Source: a virus
DNA length: 22,069 nt
Virus record (IMG/VR): IMGVR_UViG_3300042559_000129
Span: 1-22,069 of that record
Direction: 5' to 3' (one strand)
Shown: piece after piece, positions 7,481 through 14,616 of the stretch
How positions within the stretch are numbered: the first letter of the stretch is position 1
Layout of the letters: every line of letters starts with the position of its first letter
The notes under the pieces: model-generated
The model's database searches: none
What the model saw: the letters and a program-made list of their open reading frames with translations, nothing else
What the model was told of the DNA's origin: nothing
Made by a program: the position numbers and the translations under genes

Positions 7481-7800
7481 GACATCTCAAACCGCAACAG
7501 CTTGGCCTGATCTTCTAGCGCTTTGATTGCAATGCTGAGGTTGCCCTTGGCTCGTGCTTCACGCTCGTAATCCTGCAAGCGAGCGACAGCAGCAGCTAAC
7601 CACTGCGGCCGCTCTAGCTCTGCATCCAACTGCATTAGTTGGCGAGCGCGAGACATATAAAGCTCAGTCTGCCGCTCGGATACTTGCCATGTTTCCGCGG
7701 CATAGCGCAGGATTTGCGTCCTGCTGTGAGCGCGCAACAGGAGATCGTAAACGGTGTTGACCCGCTCGTCGATCTCCGTGTTGGTGCTCTTCTTTGCCAC
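7477..7800 (-). CDS. terS: terminase small subunit-like DNA-binding protein
   Basis: A 107-residue protein starting with GTG at 7800 (MAKKSTNTEIDERVN). Residues about 23-55 hold a helix-turn-helix-like segment (SRTQILRYAAETWQVSERQTELYMSRAR), followed by a coiled-coil C-terminal half suitable for ring formation. This is the common plan of small terminase subunits, which recognise the packaging site and load TerL. The four-base overlap with the TerL start supports the pairing. An AGGG sequence about 8 bases before the GTG, overlapping the end of dnaN, is a reasonable ribosome-binding site. Divergence within the family makes sequence evidence alone moderate; the context is strong. Confidence 0.82.
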   Translation of the reverse strand: MAKKSTNTEIDERVNTVYDLLLRAHSRTQILRYAAETWQVSERQTELYMSRARQLMQLDAELERPQWLAAAVARLQDYEREARAKGNLSIAIKALEDQAKLLRFEMS

Positions 7801-7803
7801 CTA

Positions 7804-8844
7804 TTAGCCCTTAATTTGCACAGGCATTACCAGATAAGTTACACCGTCCACGCCGCTAGGTGTCAATACCACGGGCGTGGTTGCCGTATTGGCGTGCAGG
7901 GTGATGGTTTCTGCGGGTTTGAACGCCTTGATGCCGTCTAGCAGGTAGTGGACGTTAAACGCCCATGCGCCATTGGCGGCGCCTTCCACCTTGAGCAGCT
8001 CCTTGCCGTTGTTGGCGTCTGCCTCGGCGGTGATGGCGATGGTGCCACCTGCTGCCTCGATCTTGACGATGGAGTTGTGCGCATCGGCAATGATGGCAAC
8101 ACGCTCCAATGCGCGGGTCAGGCGGCGACGGTCGGCGGTGATGGTGCTTTTGAACTCAGTAGGCAGCAGCTTCGCCACGTCCGGGTAAGTGCCATCCATG
8201 ATGCGGCTGTAGATGGTGATGCCGTCACCTGCGTCGATCACGGCTTGCCCTTTGGCAACGGCGATGGTGACCACGCGATCCTGCAGCAGCCGCATGGTGC
8301 TGGCCGGTAGTACCAGGTCCAAGCCATCTGGCAGGTCAATAACGTAACGCATCAGGCGATACCCGTCAGTGGCTTCCATATGGCCGCTGCCGAGGTGAAT
8401 GCCTTGGAGCATCTGCTTGCTGGCATCGGTGCTGGCGGCTGCCATGCAAGCGCGGATGCCGGCGGATAGGTGCAGCTCGCTCGTAGCGGCGTCCACAACC
8501 GGCAGCGCGGGGTAATCCGCCGCATCAGCCGCTGCAAGCCCGTAGGAGCCCGCAGAAGCGGTCAGAGCGCCATCTGCGAGGGTCAGAGCCTCATCGCCAT
8601 CAAAGCGGCTCACAAGGCCAGCCAGCAGCCGATACGGCAGCGCTACAGCGCCATCGGTGTCCACTGCGGCCGGGATGGTGACGGTGATGCCGAGGTCAAG
8701 GTTGAAGCCGGTGATGGTCATGGCACCACCAGCGGATTGGATCAGGCAGCAATCAAGGATCGGATGGCTGCTGCGATGGCCAACGGCTGGCGCAATGGTG
8801 CGCAACGCGTGATCGAGATCGGCTTGGCAGGTAACGGCTTTCAT
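7804..8844 (-). CDS. dnaN: DNA polymerase III beta subunit-like sliding clamp
   Basis: A 346-residue DnaN-like protein, slightly shorter than bacterial clamps (about 365-390). It begins MKAVTCQADLDHALRTIAPA and has the characteristic domain-repeat features: 'SSHPILDCCLIQ', 'LTASAGSYGLAAADAADYPALP', 'LHLSAGIRACMAAASTDASKQMLQGIHL', 'DGYRLMRY', 'IMDGTYPDVAKLLP' and a C-terminal 'VTYLVMPVQIKG' strand like the MPMRL end of E. coli beta. The clamp encircles DNA and tethers polymerases and repair proteins. No clamp loader or DNA polymerase is visible in the window, so it presumably uses host partners. Its start overlaps the previous gene (ATGA). Location next to the terminase genes rather than with the replication genes is unusual. 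Confidence 0.93.
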   Translation of the reverse strand: MKAVTCQADLDHALRTIAPAVGHRSSHPILDCCLIQSAGGAMTITGFNLDLGITVTIPAAVDTDGAVALPYRLLAGLVSRFDGDEALTLADGALTASAGSYGLAAADAADYPALPVVDAATSELHLSAGIRACMAAASTDASKQMLQGIHLGSGHMEATDGYRLMRYVIDLPDGLDLVLPASTMRLLQDRVVTIAVAKGQAVIDAGDGITIYSRIMDGTYPDVAKLLPTEFKSTITADRRRLTRALERVAIIADAHNSIVKIEAAGGTIAITAEADANNGKELLKVEGAANGAWAFNVHYLLDGIKAFKPAETITLHANTATTPVVLTPSGVDGVTYLVMPVQIKG

Positions 8845-9050
8845 TTGACGTTGGCGGCAGTGACGAGGCTGGTGATGATGCGTTCGTAATAAACGGCGAA
8901 GCTATCCACGAGCTCCATATGTAGCGGTACGCCGTCATCAATGGCGTTGTCGGCAATGGCTGCGGCGTACGCCACTGCCTGGGTCATGGTCTCATGCAGC
9001 CGATTGATCACCGGTTGCTGCTTGGCTGGAATGTGAATGAGCGATGACAT
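8841..9050 (-). CDS. small hypothetical protein upstream of the clamp gene
   Basis: A 69-residue protein if it starts at the ATG at 9050 (MSSLIHIPAKQQPV...); an ATG at 8987, just after the stop of the preceding RHH gene, would give 48 residues. The sequence is mostly helical with AVAYAAAIADNAIDDGVPLH and FAVYYERIITSLVTAAN. No known motif is seen. It is translationally coupled to dnaN by ATGA. I lean to the longer form because residues before the second Met also look protein-like, although it would then overlap the RHH gene by 59 bases. Confidence 0.55.
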   Translation of the reverse strand: MSSLIHIPAKQQPVINRLHETMTQAVAYAAAIADNAIDDGVPLHMELVDSFAVYYERIITSLVTAANVK

Positions 9051-9273
9051 ATGCAACGAGAGTTTCAACATGACGGCGGTTCAGGTCACCACGCATGAAG
9101 GCGCAGGCGTCCGCCACCAGCGCATGGTACGCCGCCGTAGTCAATCCTGCAACAACCCCACCACTCAAAGCACGCTGCCGGATCAGGTGCGCACGCGGGA
9201 TGCCATGCGCCGCTGCTTCGGCGTTAAGTCGCGCCAGGTCGTCACCGGTGACATTGATCTTGATTTCGGGCAT
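8992..9273 (-). CDS. ribbon-helix-helix (CopG/Arc-like) protein
   Basis: A 93-residue protein from the ATG at 9273. It starts MPEIKINVTGDDLARLNAEA, giving a beta strand, a first helix, and a second helix (IPRAHLIRQRAL), which is the ribbon-helix-helix DNA-binding fold. A C-terminal extension of about 55 residues has no clear motif. The frame remains open to 9366, but that part translates the non-coding repeats, so it is discarded. The gene stands at the head of the leftward clamp and packaging operon, directly beside the repeat array at 9306-9396. It is a candidate regulator of that operon or a repeat-binding protein. Confidence 0.6.
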   Translation of the reverse strand: MPEIKINVTGDDLARLNAEAAAHGIPRAHLIRQRALSGGVVAGLTTAAYHALVADACAFMRGDLNRRHVETLVAYVIAHSHSSQAATGDQSAA

Positions 9274-9591
9274 TTCTGGTGCTGTTGATGGTGCAAATGG
9301 TAGGTCGGACGCAAAAACCCTGTCCACGACTGGGTTCGGACGCAAGCGGACGCAAGTCGGACGCAAAAAAACCAGTCATACCAAGGGAGGACGCAAAATC
9401 GGGGTTTCTCCTTACCCCCCCCTATATGTGTGTTTTGTTCACGCCGTTACATTCCCCCTCCTGTTTCCATACCTGACTTGATTTACCCCTATTTGCGTCC
9501 GAACAAGAGAAAAGGTAGATAGGGACTGGGTTTTTGCGTCCGAAATTTGCGTCCGATTTGCGTCCGACCCGGACGCAACTTGCGTCCGACA
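9274..9591. other. non-coding candidate replication origin
   Basis: This is a 318-base gap between the stop of the primase-helicase gene and the start of the RHH gene, and by far the longest gene-free stretch. It contains most of the twelve-copy 9-bp repeat array, arranged as a left cluster facing right and a right cluster mainly facing left. The central roughly 95 bases (9397-9492) have a long C tract and a TATATG stretch but no repeats. Direct juxtaposition with a primase/SF3 helicase gene follows the P4 and SaPI replicon plan, in which the initiator binds repeats flanking a melting region. No promoter with a convincing -35/-10 was found for the leftward operon here, though one is expected. 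Confidence 0.6.
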
Positions 9592-9665
9592 TCACGACCA
9601 CAAATCCAGCTTGAGACCCGAGATGAGACGCTCACGAGACTTACCGGAGCCTCTGTCGGACGCAA
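9306..9665. repeat. twelve-copy CGGACGCAA iteron array in two opposing clusters
   Basis: Copies reading CGGACGCAA on the plus strand start at 9306, 9337, 9347, 9358, 9388 (first base changed to A), 9570 and 9657. Copies reading TTGCGTCCG start at 9493, 9534, 9547, 9558 and 9580. Nine of the twelve extend to the exact 10-mer TCGGACGCAA. Left-cluster spacings are 31, 10, 11 and 30 bases, close to multiples of a helical turn. The last copy (9657) lies inside the 3' end of the primase gene. Such arrays are bound by replication initiators or by repressors; which one applies here is not shown by the sequence. Confidence 0.9.
9558..9578. repeat. 21-bp perfect inverted repeat inside the iteron array
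   Basis: Two converging iterons, TTGCGTCCG and CGGACGCAA, are separated by ACC and can form a 9-bp stem with a 3-base loop. It lies 13 bases after the primase stop on the minus strand. There is no T tract on the minus-strand exit side, so it is a poor classical terminator; a protein-binding dyad or an extruded hairpin at the origin fits better. Confidence 0.65.
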
Positions 9666-11964
9666 GTTTTGGGAAGATCTGGCGCAATGCCGGCACCAGA
9701 AGCCTGGGTGCCTTGACGGTACGGTCACTTGGCGGATCCGTTAACCACCTACCTTTATCGTCCAAATACCCCTCTTCTCGATACCACTCCTGCAGGGCAT
9801 CCCATACCCGCTTGGTTGATACTTGAGCGCCCTCTTCATATGTCAGTCCGATAGAGTCACAGAAGTCCCAAAGATGGCAGCTGGCTCTTCTAACGTCTTG
9901 CATTGCTTGGCTTCCAGTTGTGTAATCAATGCCATCTGCAATGCTTAGCGCCATCCCTTCAATCAGCCAATTCAGGAATGCAGGGCATATCTGCTGCTGG
10001 ATGAAGTCAGGGTCGTCCTTGAGCTTCGGGTCAGCTTGCAGGTGGTTGGGTTCAGTAGGTGTCGCCATAAAGGTTTTGCGAAACTTGAACACGTGAAACC
10101 GTGTCTCAATAGCAGCCTGCTCACCAGTTAGGGATGGATCCTTGTTGAGGTTGAACACAAACAAAGACGACGGAACAAACTGCGACTCCTGTACGCCCTT
10201 GAGTTCATATGACAGTTCCTCGCCACTGATGGCAGCCTTCAATGACTGGAGATTGTCAATACTGACGAACTGCGAATTTTCGCTTGACCAGTTCACTGAG
10301 GCACCGCGTAATGGCGCAATGGGAAACTTACGGCCTTGGTCGTATTGACGGAAATCGGCAAGCGTGCAGCTCGTGAAATTACGACTGCCGAGGGTGTCGC
10401 GCAGTGCGGTGCGGATGGTGTCCTTGCCGTTACTGCCCTCACCGATCATCAACACAGCACGCGGCCTGCCTCGTGTGGCGCGATATTTGATGAGGTCAAG
10501 CCCGCTGCCAAGGATGCGCTGCAGCGTGTCACGGTCGCCGGGCTCTACGGCTTCCAGCAGCCGCCATAGGTGCTGGGCATTGGCTTCTGGGTCGTAGTCG
10601 TAGGCGGTGACGTAGGTGAAGGCGACCGCTGGATCGTGCGGCGTAAAGGTCAGATCCAGCTTGCGACCAGACCATGCCCACGCCACTACGCCATTGCGGC
10701 AGTTGATGGCATTGGCTGGGTTGACATCAACCGGCTTAAGCAGTCGCCGCATCCATTGCAGCGCTTCATCCACGTATCGCGGCCTGCGCCATGGGTATGT
10801 GGTGGCGCCTTGCTGGTTGATGACATGCAGCATGGACAGGAATGCCGCGAGCTTGGGCGCTAGCTCTTCGTCTGGCTTGGCTTGGTAGTGCGTGCCATTC
10901 CAGCAATGCAATACGCCGTCAACGCAGATCCAGCGTTCCTGCGGATGGCAGAAGACATGCTCCACGGCTAGCTCTAGCCATTCGGTGCCGGACTTGTCGT
11001 ATAGCTGCAGGTTGACTGCTTCACCACCACCAGCGGGTTCAAGGCGCTGACGCTGCGGCGCAAGCATCGGCAGTGCTGGCCGCCAACCGTGATGACGCGC
11101 CCAGTACCAGAACGTCCCGGCGCCGATGCGATCACCACCTGATGCAGCAATCTGCTGCAGCCCTTGCCATTGCGGGCTGTGCTGCTGCATCAAGTCGATG
11201 GCTTGCTCAGCGCTGCCGCAGGCTTGGATCAAGCCCCAGAAGATATTGCGGTAGACGTGATAGGTGCCGGACCCTGGCACGCGAGGCGGTATGGCGGCTA
11301 GTGCTTCACGGATCTCATCAATGCCGCGCTCTGCAGGTTCTACGTAATGCTGCGCAGGTTTTTCGTGCTGGTAGTAAGCCTCATTGGGCAGGATCGCTTC
11401 AATGTCGGCAACGCTGTAGCGATGGCCGGCGCTGGTGACCATGCGGCACATCTCACCGAGGCTGCCATCGGCTTCGGCGTAGTAGCTGCCAGGTAGCCGC
11501 ATGACGCGGGATGAGTTCTTGATGCTGCGGTCTGCGTCGCAGTAATCAAGCAACCGCCCTTGCACTAGCTCCCAATGGGCTGGTGTGATCGGGTCTGCTA
11601 GCACCCAATAGCTGTGGATGGATTTGCCGCCGGTATTGATCTGGAAGGTGGGTTCCGGCAGCCCTAGCTCTTGCCATGCGGTGAGCTGCCATTCACGCGG
11701 GCGGTCATCCCATTCGGCAAAGAAGGCGCGGCAGGCTGTGATCTCTGCGTTGGTGTCGCCGCCGTCATTGATGACGACATAAACGCCGCGGCCCTCGGCT
11801 TGCCACTGCTTGATCAGCGGCTTGCGGGCGCCACCTTTGCGGCCTTTGTCGTTGGGCTTATCTGGATGCAGTCGGTGGAGAAAAGCACGCAGGCGGATGG
11901 TGCCTGCCGGTTTGCCGAGTAAGGCAATGAACCGGCGGGCTTCTGAGAAGTCGATTTCTTTCAC
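9592..11964 (-). CDS. phage/plasmid primase - superfamily 3 helicase (P4 alpha-like)
   Basis: About 790 residues starting with GTG at 11964 (reading VKEIDFSEARRF), chosen because it forms a GTGA overlap with the upstream RHH stop; the longer open frame to 12078 would bury that gene. The N-terminal third resembles an archaeo-eukaryotic primase: VYVVINDGGD, then TGGKSIHSYWVL (an S-x-H motif) and SIKNSSRVMRLPG. The C-terminal half is an SF3 helicase of the D5/P4 type: Walker A GEGSNGKDT near residue 506, Walker-B-like NWSSENSQF, and FNLNKDPSL (motif C with Asn). The end looks like a winged-helix domain, the part that binds origin repeats in P4 alpha. It probably primes and unwinds phage DNA at the adjacent repeat array. 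Confidence 0.9.
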   Translation of the reverse strand: MKEIDFSEARRFIALLGKPAGTIRLRAFLHRLHPDKPNDKGRKGGARKPLIKQWQAEGRGVYVVINDGGDTNAEITACRAFFAEWDDRPREWQLTAWQELGLPEPTFQINTGGKSIHSYWVLADPITPAHWELVQGRLLDYCDADRSIKNSSRVMRLPGSYYAEADGSLGEMCRMVTSAGHRYSVADIEAILPNEAYYQHEKPAQHYVEPAERGIDEIREALAAIPPRVPGSGTYHVYRNIFWGLIQACGSAEQAIDLMQQHSPQWQGLQQIAASGGDRIGAGTFWYWARHHGWRPALPMLAPQRQRLEPAGGGEAVNLQLYDKSGTEWLELAVEHVFCHPQERWICVDGVLHCWNGTHYQAKPDEELAPKLAAFLSMLHVINQQGATTYPWRRPRYVDEALQWMRRLLKPVDVNPANAINCRNGVVAWAWSGRKLDLTFTPHDPAVAFTYVTAYDYDPEANAQHLWRLLEAVEPGDRDTLQRILGSGLDLIKYRATRGRPRAVLMIGEGSNGKDTIRTALRDTLGSRNFTSCTLADFRQYDQGRKFPIAPLRGASVNWSSENSQFVSIDNLQSLKAAISGEELSYELKGVQESQFVPSSLFVFNLNKDPSLTGEQAAIETRFHVFKFRKTFMATPTEPNHLQADPKLKDDPDFIQQQICPAFLNWLIEGMALSIADGIDYTTGSQAMQDVRRASCHLWDFCDSIGLTYEEGAQVSTKRVWDALQEWYREEGYLDDKGRWLTDPPSDRTVKAPRLLVPALRQIFPKLASDRGSGKSRERLISGLKLDLWS

Positions 11965-12128
11965 TTGGACTCGGGCGCGGCCAGCACGCCATCGCGGTGC
12001 AGGTGTATGGCTTGCTCCAGCAACAGCCGGATGGCAGCGCTGCGTGACAGGGTGTCGCCACGCCAGGAATCCAGCCATTGCAGCTGGTTTGGGGCAAGGC
12101 GCAGCGGTATTGGTCGGGCTAGTGGCAT
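11961..12128 (-). CDS. small ribbon-helix-helix (CopG-like) regulator
   Basis: A 55-residue protein from the ATG at 12128. It reads MPLARPIPLRLAPNQLQWLD, a beta strand (IPLRL) then a helix, followed by SRSAAIRLLLEQAIHLHRDG, the second helix of an RHH fold. The size is typical for CopG/Arc repressors, which bind DNA as dimers of paired strands. It is the first gene of the leftward primase transcript and faces a divergent promoter with a symmetric dyad, the usual arrangement for an autorepressor. A TTG at 12152 could extend it by 8 residues. Its stop overlaps the primase GTG start. Confidence 0.75.
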   Translation of the reverse strand: MPLARPIPLRLAPNQLQWLDSWRGDTLSRSAAIRLLLEQAIHLHRDGVLAAPESK

Positions 12129-12140
12129 CGGGTCCGGCCA

Positions 12141-12185
12141 GTGGCTTGACAAGCGTATACGGTTAGTCTACGGTGAGCAAGCCAC
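12141..12185. promoter_or_regulatory. dyad operator in the divergent control region
   Basis: GTGGCTTG (12141-12148) and CAAGCCAC (12178-12185) form a perfect 8-bp inverted repeat with 29 bases between. Inside it, GCTTG-A-CAAGC (12144-12154) is a second perfect dyad that overlaps the -35 box of the rightward promoter. Three CAAGC half-sites therefore bracket the promoter core. A repressor bound here would silence the rightward operon and probably its own leftward gene; the adjacent RHH protein is the natural candidate. Confidence 0.55.
12146..12174 (+). promoter_or_regulatory. rightward early promoter candidate
   Basis: A consensus -35 box TTGACA (12146-12151) is followed after 17 bases by TACGGT (12169-12174), a partial -10 box. 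Transcription would start near 12181 and reach the first rightward gene at 12197. The perfect -35, the correct spacing, the divergent-gene location and the overlapping dyad all support it; the -10 is weak, as is common for regulated promoters. Confidence 0.55.
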
Positions 12186-12196
12186 ACGGCACCGCT

Positions 12197-12361
12197 ATGG
12201 ATCGCATTCCAAAAATCATTCAAATTTCAACCAACAGCAGCGATGAAGGCAACACATGCCTTTATGCGCTTGACAGCGATGGTGACGTATGGGATTTGCA
12301 GTGGACAAGAGAGGGCTGGATTTGGATTTGCGTCGGTTCTCCTTTTAACGATGCCAAATGA
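12197..12361 (+). CDS. small hypothetical protein, first gene of rightward operon
   Basis: A 54-residue protein from the ATG at 12197 (MDRIPKIIQISTNSSDEGNT). The open frame also allows a GTG at 12173, but that codon lies in the -10 region of the predicted promoter, so it would not be transcribed. The C-terminal half, LYALDSDGDVWDLQWTREGWIWI, looks like one beta-hairpin repeat with conserved Trp residues. Small proteins of the 'KIIQIS...LYALD..G.VW' type occur in other phages as far as I recall; no function is known to me. It overlaps the helicase-methylase gene by ATGA. Confidence 0.65.
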   Translation: MDRIPKIIQISTNSSDEGNTCLYALDSDGDVWDLQWTREGWIWICVGSPFNDAK

Positions 12362-14616
12362 CCTACCAAGACTTCCTAGCCTCCAAATCCACTGCAGCAA
12401 CTGTTGCCGGCTTTGACCCGCAGCAGTTCACCGCACCGCTGTTTCCGTTTCAGCGGGACATCGTGACCATGGCTTGCCGTGTCGGCAAGTTCTGCATCTG
12501 GGCTGACTGCGGCATGGGTAAGACCGCCATGCAGCTCGAGTGGGCGCATCAGGTGCACCAAGAGACCGGCGGCAACGTGCTGGTGCTGGCGCCGCTTGCC
12601 GTGGCGCATCAGACCGTACGCGAGGGCATCAAGTTCGGGATCCCATGCTCGTTCGCCGCCACTCAAGATGAGGTCAAGCCCGGCATCACGGTGACCAACT
12701 ACGAGAAGCTGAGCCACTTCGATCCCGGCAGCTTCTCCGGAGTGGTGCTGGATGAGTCCAGCATCCTCAAGGCATACACCGGCAAGATCCGCAACCAGAT
12801 CATCGAGTCATTCAGCCTGACGCCGTACCGGCTGGCGTGTTCGGCAACGCCAGCACCGAATGACCACATGGAGCTTGGCAACCATGCTGAGTTCATCGGA
12901 GTGATGACCCGCACGGAGATGCTGGCCATGTTCTTCGTGCATGACGGCGGCGACACTGCTAAGTGGCGGCTCAAGGGTCACGCACGGGACAAGTTCTGGG
13001 AGTGGGTCTGCAGTTGGGCGGTGACCATCCGCAAGCCATCAGACCTTGGTTACGAGGACGGCAACTTCGTGCTGCCGGCGCTGCAGATCCGAGACTGCAC
13101 AGTTGAGACGCCACGCGAAGCAGTAGCAGGTGATGACGGCCAGATGGCGCTGTTTGCCATGGAGGCCCGCACGCTCACCGACCAACGCAAGGTGCGCAAG
13201 GCATCGCTCACTCTCCGCGTTGCAGCCGCTGCCACCCTGGCCAACAGCAACACTGAGCAATGGCTGGTGTGGTGTGATCTCAACGATGAATCCAAAGCGC
13301 TGACAGCCGCCATCGATGGCGCCGTCGAGGTGTCGGGCTCAGACACCGACGACCACAAGCGGCAGGCTGCCATTGACTTTCAAGATGGCAAGATCCGCGT
13401 TCTGGTCAGCAAGCCCAGCATCTTTGGCTTTGGTCTCAACTTCCAGCGCTGCCACAACGTCGCATTCGTTGGCCTGTCGCACAGCTATGAGGCGTTCTAT
13501 CAGGCCATCCGCCGCTGCTGGCGGTTTGGCCAAGAGCAACCCGTCAATGCGCACATCATCTACGACGTGGCAGAAGGCCGCGTGATCGACAACATCCGCC
13601 GCAAAGAAGCGGACAGCATCCAGATGGCTCAATCAATGGTTGAAATCATGAAGCAACAAACCATGGAACAACTCAAAAAGATCCAACGTCAAGTGGCGCC
13701 GCATGTCACTGAGCACAAGTCCGGCGACGGATGGGACATGTATATGGGCGACTGCGTGGAGAGCATCCGCCAGCTGGACTCTGATTCGATCCACTACAGC
13801 ATTTTCAGCCCGCCGTTTGCGTCGCTCTACACCTACAGCAATAGCGACCGCGACATGGGCAACAGCCGCACTGAACAGGAGTTTTTCGATCACTTCGGAT
13901 TCCTTGCCAGCGAGCTGCACCGCGTGATGATGCCTGGCCGGTTGATCAGCTTCCACTGCATGAATCTGCCCAGCAGCAAGGAGCGCGATGGCTTCATCGG
14001 CGTGAAGGACTTCCGCGGTGACATGCTGCGCATCTTCCAAGCGGCTGGTTTCGTGTTCCACAGCGAGGTGTGCATCTGGAAAGATCCCGTCACCGCCATG
14101 CAGCGCACCAAGGCAATCGGCCTGCTGCACAAGCAAGTGCGTAAGGATTCGGCGCTCAGCCGCCAGGGCATTCCTGACTATCTGGTGACCGTGCGCAAGC
14201 TGGGCGACAACCCCGAACCGGTGGCTGGCCCGTTCACTGAGTTTGCTGGCGAGAACCCACCATCCAAAAGCGGCGATCCGATTAAGGACTCGATCAACAT
14301 CTGGCAGCGCTACGCCAGCCCAGTATGGATGGACATCAATCCATCGGACACGCTGCAATACCGCAGCGCACGCGCCAATGATGACGAGCGCCACATTTGC
14401 CCGCTGCAGCTGGAGGTGATTCGCCGCGGCCTGCAACTGTGGAGCAACCCTGGCGATCTGGTGCTGTCGCCGTTCGCCGGCATCGGCAGCGAGGGTTACT
14501 GCAGCATTCAAGCTGGGCGCCAATTTGTCGGCTTTGAGCTGAAGCCTTCGTATTTCAACTGCGCGGTCAAGAACCTGACTGAGGTGGCCAGCAATCGTCA
14601 GGGGGTGCTGGTGTGA
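12358..14616 (+). CDS. SNF2-like helicase fused to a DNA methyltransferase
   Basis: A 752-residue two-domain protein. Residues 1-430 form an SF2/SNF2 ATPase: Walker A DCGMGKT (50-56), a DES box VVLDESS (129-135), CSATPAPND (161-169), and motif VI QAIRRCWRFGQ (382-392). Residues 455-752 form an N4/N6 amino-methyltransferase of the beta order: catalytic FSPPF (483-487) precedes the AdoMet loop SPFAGIGSEG (704-713). SPP-type catalytic motifs are common in N4-cytosine enzymes. It would move on DNA and methylate a base, protecting phage DNA or modulating replication. Head-to-tail fusion of the two activities recalls DarB of P1, although the order of domains differs. Residues 262-266 (QMALF) resemble a beta-clamp-binding peptide. 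Confidence 0.9.
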   Translation: MTYQDFLASKSTAATVAGFDPQQFTAPLFPFQRDIVTMACRVGKFCIWADCGMGKTAMQLEWAHQVHQETGGNVLVLAPLAVAHQTVREGIKFGIPCSFAATQDEVKPGITVTNYEKLSHFDPGSFSGVVLDESSILKAYTGKIRNQIIESFSLTPYRLACSATPAPNDHMELGNHAEFIGVMTRTEMLAMFFVHDGGDTAKWRLKGHARDKFWEWVCSWAVTIRKPSDLGYEDGNFVLPALQIRDCTVETPREAVAGDDGQMALFAMEARTLTDQRKVRKASLTLRVAAAATLANSNTEQWLVWCDLNDESKALTAAIDGAVEVSGSDTDDHKRQAAIDFQDGKIRVLVSKPSIFGFGLNFQRCHNVAFVGLSHSYEAFYQAIRRCWRFGQEQPVNAHIIYDVAEGRVIDNIRRKEADSIQMAQSMVEIMKQQTMEQLKKIQRQVAPHVTEHKSGDGWDMYMGDCVESIRQLDSDSIHYSIFSPPFASLYTYSNSDRDMGNSRTEQEFFDHFGFLASELHRVMMPGRLISFHCMNLPSSKERDGFIGVKDFRGDMLRIFQAAGFVFHSEVCIWKDPVTAMQRTKAIGLLHKQVRKDSALSRQGIPDYLVTVRKLGDNPEPVAGPFTEFAGENPPSKSGDPIKDSINIWQRYASPVWMDINPSDTLQYRSARANDDERHICPLQLEVIRRGLQLWSNPGDLVLSPFAGIGSEGYCSIQAGRQFVGFELKPSYFNCAVKNLTEVASNRQGVLV

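Noticed and set aside
7715-7722. An extra TTGCGTCC iteron-like site.
   Set aside because: It is an isolated copy inside the terS coding sequence with no neighbours and no following G; likely chance.
9274-9366. Upstream extension of the RHH gene to 9366.
   Set aside because: The added residues are translations of the iterons (Arg-Pro-Thr type repeats), so the ATG at 9273 is the better start.
9306-9665. CRISPR array.
   Set aside because: Units are only 9-10 bp, are irregularly spaced, occur in both orientations, and have no spacers of uniform size.
11965-12078. N-terminal 38 residues of the long primase frame.
   Set aside because: They overlap the RHH gene in another frame and look non-protein-like; the GTG at 11964 starts the conserved part.
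13633-14523. A 296-residue minus-strand open frame.
   Set aside because: It lies opposite the methylase domain, which has clear catalytic motifs; the antisense product shows no recognisable features.
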